Positions 6,492 to 9,675 of a DNA stretch of 9,675 bases are shown here, piece by piece. Position numbers and translations under genes: made by a program. Numbering within the stretch: the stretch's first letter is position 1; each line of letters begins with the position of its first letter. A model generated the notes under the pieces. The model was not told the DNA's origin. It ran no database searches and was given only the letters and a program-made list of their open reading frames with translations. Source of the DNA: Planctomycetaceae bacterium (GTDB lineage: Bacteria; Planctomycetota; Planctomycetia; Pirellulales; Pirellulaceae); assembly GCA_007695205.1 (NCBI GenBank), contig REEF01001034.1, positions 1-9,675 of the forward strand, in the 5' to 3' direction.

Positions 6492-7736
6492 ATGACAAAC
6501 AGGACGGTTGCCGTCACCGGTTTTGGACTGGTTAGCCCCTTAGGTCGGGGACCTCAGACAAATTCTTCCGCACTTCAAGCCGGCGCTTCCGGGATTATCT
6601 CCCAGCGGCCGGGATGGGCGGATAGCGGATTGCGATCGCAGATTTCAGGCAAGATTGACTCAGAAGCCTTGCGCGGCGAATTCGATCGCAAACAGGCACG
6701 CTTCCTGTGCGAAGCGGCTCTGTTCAGTTGCACCGCGATGCGAGACGCCATCCGGATGGCCGGATTGACGGATGACCAACTTCAGGATTTGCGAACGGGG
6801 CTGATCATCGGTTCGGGGGCCGGCTCGAGTGTTCCGGATTCCGTGGCGTTGGCCGACCGGTTAAAGCGGCGAGGCGGATCCAAGGTGGGCGCCTATCAGG
6901 TGCCTTTGATCATGGGTTCGTCGGCAGCCGCGAATGCGGCCGTTATCTTTCGGGTACGAGGCCATTCCTACGGTATCACCTCGGCATGCTCGACCTCGGC
7001 ACACGCCTTGATGTTGGGGCTGGATCTGATCCGTAGCGGGCGGCAGGACCGGGTCTTCGCTGGCGGTGCGGAAGACATCAACGTCTACAGCGCGGCCGCT
7101 TTCGATGCGATGGGTGCGCTTTCCAGCGAATACAACGATCATCCCGAACGCGCTTCGCGCCCCTTGGACCAGAACCGTGACGGGTTCGTCATCTCGGGCG
7201 GCTCGGGCGTCGTGCTGCTGGAAGAGAAAAGCCTGGCCGAAGCCCGCGGCGCGAAGATCTGGGCGATCCTCGAAGGCGCGGCGGCAACGTCGGATGGCGA
7301 GGATATGGTTGCCCCCAATGGCAGGGGGGCGGTTGCTGCGATGGAATTGGCGCTGCAAGACGCCCACGCCGATCGCCGTCAGATCGATTACATCAATCTG
7401 CACGGCACCTCGACGCCAGCCGGAGATCTGAAGGAAATCGAGGCGATCCGCACCGTATTCGGCGATCGCGTCCCCGCGTTTTCCTCGACCAAATCCATGA
7501 TCGGCCACGCCTTGGGGGCCGCCGGGGCTCTCGAAGCCATCTTCTGCATCCTGATGATGCAAGATAACTTCCTGGCGCCGAATATCAATCTGGATGACCC
7601 GGAACCGGAAGTCGCGGATCTGCCCGTCGTCCGTCAGACGCAACGAGCCGAGTTGGGCTGGACCATGAGCAACTCGTTCGGCTTCGGAGGCACCAACTGC
7701 AGCCTGGTCTTCTCGCATCCCGATCGACGTGAGTAA
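6492..7736 (+). CDS. fabB: Beta-ketoacyl-ACP synthase I (FabB-type)
   Basis: A 414-residue thiolase-fold condensing enzyme that elongates acyl-ACP with malonyl-ACP in type II fatty acid synthesis (cytoplasm). The Cys-His-His set is complete: C166 in ITSACSTSAHA, H304 in NLHGTSTPAGD and H339 in KSMIGHALGAAG, with the conserved K334 (FSSTKSM). The end shows the usual NSFGFGGTN loop. Several blocks are closer to KAS I (FabB) than KAS II (FabF): FAGGAEDIN, FDAMGALSSEYNDHPERASR, RDGFVISGGSGVVLLEE, ATSDGEDMVAPNG and NFLAPNINLD. The longest frame begins at TTG 6489; ATG 6492 directly after it is the more likely start, with GAGCAGGA at 6481-6488. It is preceded by 99 nt without a gene. A role in unsaturated acyl elongation is known for E. 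coli FabB but is not shown here; no fabA is present in the window. Confidence 0.92.
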   Translation: MTNRTVAVTGFGLVSPLGRGPQTNSSALQAGASGIISQRPGWADSGLRSQISGKIDSEALRGEFDRKQARFLCEAALFSCTAMRDAIRMAGLTDDQLQDLRTGLIIGSGAGSSVPDSVALADRLKRRGGSKVGAYQVPLIMGSSAAANAAVIFRVRGHSYGITSACSTSAHALMLGLDLIRSGRQDRVFAGGAEDINVYSAAAFDAMGALSSEYNDHPERASRPLDQNRDGFVISGGSGVVLLEEKSLAEARGAKIWAILEGAAATSDGEDMVAPNGRGAVAAMELALQDAHADRRQIDYINLHGTSTPAGDLKEIEAIRTVFGDRVPAFSSTKSMIGHALGAAGALEAIFCILMMQDNFLAPNINLDDPEPEVADLPVVRQTQRAELGWTMSNSFGFGGTNCSLVFSHPDRRE

Positions 7737-7807
7737 TACAAGCGCGGCAGTCGAATCTAGCCGCCTTTCGTTCCCGACCGGCGGTCTGTCACCCGGTAAG
7801 GACATCG

Positions 7808-8605
7808 ATGAGCAAGCCAGAGCCAGGACCGTTGGTCGTTGTCGATGTGGGGAATCGTCACATCAAATTGGCGAATGTCACCCTGGGGGATCCAACCGCT
7901 CTGTCACCCGATCTTGCCGTTTTGCGATTGCCGAGTGATTCGGCAGTTTGCCAGCGGCTGGAGCATTGGCTGCCGGTCGAGCCGGTCGCCTGGTGTGTCG
8001 CCAGCGTCTGCCGTCCGATAGAGGCCGCCTTGGCACATTGGATCGCGGATCGTCGGCCCGCCGATGATTATCTGCGGCTGACCAACGAGATGCTGCCGAT
8101 CGAAGTCCGAGTCGACCAACCTCAGCGAGTCGGCACGGACCGCTTGGTCGCCGCGTTGGCCGCCGATGCCCTGCGTTCGGCAGACCGAGCGGCGGTCGTG
8201 ATCGATGCCGGGTCGGCGATCACCGTGGATCTGATTTCTGCCGACGGCGCCTTCGAAGGCGGTGCGATCCTGCCCGGCTTTTCCATGATGGCGACCGCCC
8301 TGGCACAGCAGACGGACCAGTTACCACTGATCGAGCCATCCGATTGGCTGCGAACGCCGCCGGTCGTCGGTAAATCGACCGTCCAGGCGATCCGCAGCGG
8401 GCTGTTCTGGAGCCACGTCGGAGCGGTTCGCGAACTGGTGGGCCGCATCGCCAACGACCTGGACCATCCGCCCGAGATCTTCGTCGCCGGCGGTGACGCA
8501 GAAACCATCGCCCAATTCTTAGAACCCGCCGCCCAAGTCGTCCCCCACCTAGTCTTCCAAGGTATCCTGATCGCCTACCGCCACCGACGACCTGAGAAGC
8601 TGTAG
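7808..8605 (+). CDS. coaX: Type III pantothenate kinase CoaX
   Basis: A 265-residue ASKHA-superfamily kinase that phosphorylates pantothenate, the first step of CoA synthesis (cytoplasm). Conserved CoaX blocks are in order. VVVDVGNRHIKL (10-21) is the phosphate-1 loop with D13. QRVGTDRLVAALAA (106-119) holds the G-x-D-R motif with catalytic D111. VIDAGSAITVDLI (131-143) is the second phosphate motif. GGAILPGFSMM (151-161), GKSTVQAIRSG (188-198) and VAGGDAE (226-232) follow. Length is normal. The first motif has Arg (R17) where Thr/Ser is common after D-x-G-N, and Ser (S136) replaces the usual Thr in the second. Both are variations, not losses of the Asp residues. ATG 7808 follows TAAGGA (7797-7802) by 5 nt. 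It lies 71 nt after fabB on the same strand. Type III kinases need a monovalent cation and resist CoA feedback; this is family knowledge. Confidence 0.94.
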   Translation: MSKPEPGPLVVVDVGNRHIKLANVTLGDPTALSPDLAVLRLPSDSAVCQRLEHWLPVEPVAWCVASVCRPIEAALAHWIADRRPADDYLRLTNEMLPIEVRVDQPQRVGTDRLVAALAADALRSADRAAVVIDAGSAITVDLISADGAFEGGAILPGFSMMATALAQQTDQLPLIEPSDWLRTPPVVGKSTVQAIRSGLFWSHVGAVRELVGRIANDLDHPPEIFVAGGDAETIAQFLEPAAQVVPHLVFQGILIAYRHRRPEKL

Positions 8606-8616
8606 GCTGAATCGGT

Positions 8617-9603
8617 TTACTTCTTTGCTCGTTTTCTGGCGGACTTGGGGCTCGCCTTTTTCACTGCGGTCTTGGTCGATCCTGGCAGCGCCTTTTTCGC
8701 CGCTTTGGATGTTGGTTGGAGCGCATTTGCTGATTTCTTCGTCGTTTTTTTCGCGGTTTTCGTGACGGACTGGGGATCTTTCTTCTTCACTTTTGCCTTC
8801 TTATTCACAAGCTTCGTAGACTTAGCAGCCGATGACGTGGTGGCTCGTTTACGCTTGGCTCTTGTTGTCGGCTTGGTGCGTGGGGCTTCGCCTTGGTCCA
8901 GTTCGATGCCGAACAGTGCGCCTAAATCGTCATCTGCCAGCGAAGGGGTGTCTTCACCGGAAAGCGCCTGCTCCAGATTCTCGCTCGCCACCGCTTGGCT
9001 GATCAACTCAGTCGCGTCGACCTCTCGCAAGGTGAATAGCAGTTCGGGTTCCTCGTCCAAGCGCGCACCGATGCCGTACAGTACGGCAGCCACGTGCTTG
9101 CACAGTACCGCCCAATCGGGGCAGCTACAAGCGATCTTGATCTCCGCAGGCTTGGGAAACAAGCCGTCCCCCTTGCGTGTCAGCCGCGCCATGACCCCTT
9201 TGGAGAAACGGCCTTGCAGCAGGTCGATCAACGAGTCGATGGATTGCGAGCAGTCGCGTGTGATGGTCCGCCACTTGCGCTGACTGAGCTTTTCGATTTC
9301 GACGCGTACTTCGTACATTTCGGATCCGCTGACGATCGCAGTGACCTGGCCGGGGGCAACCTGCAGATCGATCACCGAGCCGTTGCGGACATAGGTGCGG
9401 CCTCGAGGCAACCGGTTAGCGTAATCGCTGTAGTTTTCCAGATTCTCGCACCAGGCCTTTCCCCAGAACGTCTTGGCAATGGTGCGGCCTGGCAGCTCGA
9501 TAGGTCGCAGCTTCCGTCCAGCTTTCGCCAGCTTGGCGGCGAATTGCCTCGCCTGATTCTGCCTCCGAGCGACCGGTACGTAAGGCTTCCAATACCTGGA
9601 CAT
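8617..9603 (-). CDS. SWIM zinc-finger protein with histone H1-like basic tail
   Basis: A 328-residue protein. Residues 1-150 form the N-terminal region found in bacterial SWIM proteins (start SRYWKPYVPVARRQ, then KTFWGKAWCENLENYSDYANRL and GRTYVRNGSV). The SWIM finger follows as CSCPDWAVLCKH, giving C159-x-C161-x6-C168-x-H170. An acidic linker spans about 185-240. The last about 85 residues (from about 243) are a disordered Lys/Ala/Ser/Thr-rich tail (AKSTKLVNKKAKVKKK, TSKAAKKALPG, SPKSARKRAKK) resembling histone H1 C-termini. SWIM domains bind DNA or protein, and bacterial ones often sit beside SNF2-type helicases. A helicase may lie beyond the right edge, but none is seen here. The frame opens at ATG 9609, but GGAGG directly abuts that codon, so ATG 9603 is preferred. 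The gene converges on coaX with an 11-nt gap. Confidence 0.88.
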   Translation of the reverse strand: MSRYWKPYVPVARRQNQARQFAAKLAKAGRKLRPIELPGRTIAKTFWGKAWCENLENYSDYANRLPRGRTYVRNGSVIDLQVAPGQVTAIVSGSEMYEVRVEIEKLSQRKWRTITRDCSQSIDSLIDLLQGRFSKGVMARLTRKGDGLFPKPAEIKIACSCPDWAVLCKHVAAVLYGIGARLDEEPELLFTLREVDATELISQAVASENLEQALSGEDTPSLADDDLGALFGIELDQGEAPRTKPTTRAKRKRATTSSAAKSTKLVNKKAKVKKKDPQSVTKTAKKTTKKSANALQPTSKAAKKALPGSTKTAVKKASPKSARKRAKK

Positions 9604-9609
9604 CAGCAT

Positions 9610-9614
9610 CCTCC
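9610..9614 (-). promoter_or_regulatory. Shine-Dalgarno deciding the SWIM protein start
   Basis: Minus-strand GGAGG touches ATG 9609 with no spacer and lies 6 nt before ATG 9603. Ribosome geometry favours 9603, shortening the protein by two residues. The remaining 61 nt to the window edge hold no convincing -35/-10 pair. Confidence 0.7.
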
Positions 9615-9675
9615 GAAAAAAGCTTCCTTTTGTTCGCGTCGCGTCACGGTACGTTCAATCTAAACCAAGTCTCGT

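Noticed and set aside
6861..7805. Long minus-strand open frame (314 codons) opposite fabB
   Set aside because: fabB is certain from its catalytic residues over the whole region; the antisense product looks like a composition-driven shadow.
8606..8616. Bidirectional terminator between coaX and the SWIM gene
   Set aside because: Only 11 nt separate the stops and no inverted repeat was found there.

Overview
The window looks like an ordinary chromosomal stretch of a GC-rich bacterium, most probably a planctomycete of the Pirellulaceae (Rhodopirellula-like). The pointers are a secreted DUF1080 (3-keto-disaccharide hydrolase-like) protein, two conserved-looking genes of unknown function including a large secreted protein, a SWIM zinc-finger protein with a histone H1-like Lys/Ala tail, a type III pantothenate kinase, and a GGGTCTGACCC-type REP-like palindrome. 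This assignment is inference from gene content; no rRNA or other phylogenetic marker is present.

Layout. (1) 74-1712, plus strand: a tightly overlapping three-gene unit for sulfur or selenium trafficking. It holds a TusA/YedF-like carrier, a class V PLP cysteine desulfurase and a DUF3343 putative Se/S carrier, with both junctions being 4-nt ATGA overlaps. (2) 1697-2125, minus strand: a small VanZ-like membrane protein whose 3' end overlaps the DUF3343 gene tail to tail. (3) 2209-3618, plus strand: a secreted DUF1080 gene whose N-terminal part carries a 98-bp REP-like inverted repeat, followed 6 nt later by tadA (tRNA A34 deaminase). (4) 3776-6392, plus strand: a 708-residue secreted protein of unknown function with an internal duplication, then a 158-residue unknown protein 13 nt downstream. 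(5) 6492-8605, plus strand: fabB-type beta-ketoacyl-ACP synthase I, then coaX (type III pantothenate kinase). Both relate to acyl-carrier and CoA chemistry, since CoA supplies the phosphopantetheine arm of ACP. (6) 8617-9603, minus strand: the SWIM zinc-finger protein with the basic tail, converging on coaX with an 11-nt gap.

How the genes work together. In the first unit the desulfurase would take S (or Se) from cysteine (or selenocysteine) and pass it as a persulfide or perselenide to the TusA-like and DUF3343 proteins. Related gene sets accompany selD and selenium-dependent molybdenum hydroxylases, but neither is visible here, so the selenium reading stays open. The other genes are mostly housekeeping or lineage-specific.

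No rRNA, tRNA, CRISPR array, complete transposon or phage gene was found. No clearly new multi-gene system is evident. The points most worth a second look are the REP-like element translated inside a secreted protein, the SWIM/H1-tail fusion, the S/Se carrier unit and the duplicated secreted protein. Several starts were moved from the longest reading frame to positions supported by Shine-Dalgarno spacing or gene overlap.
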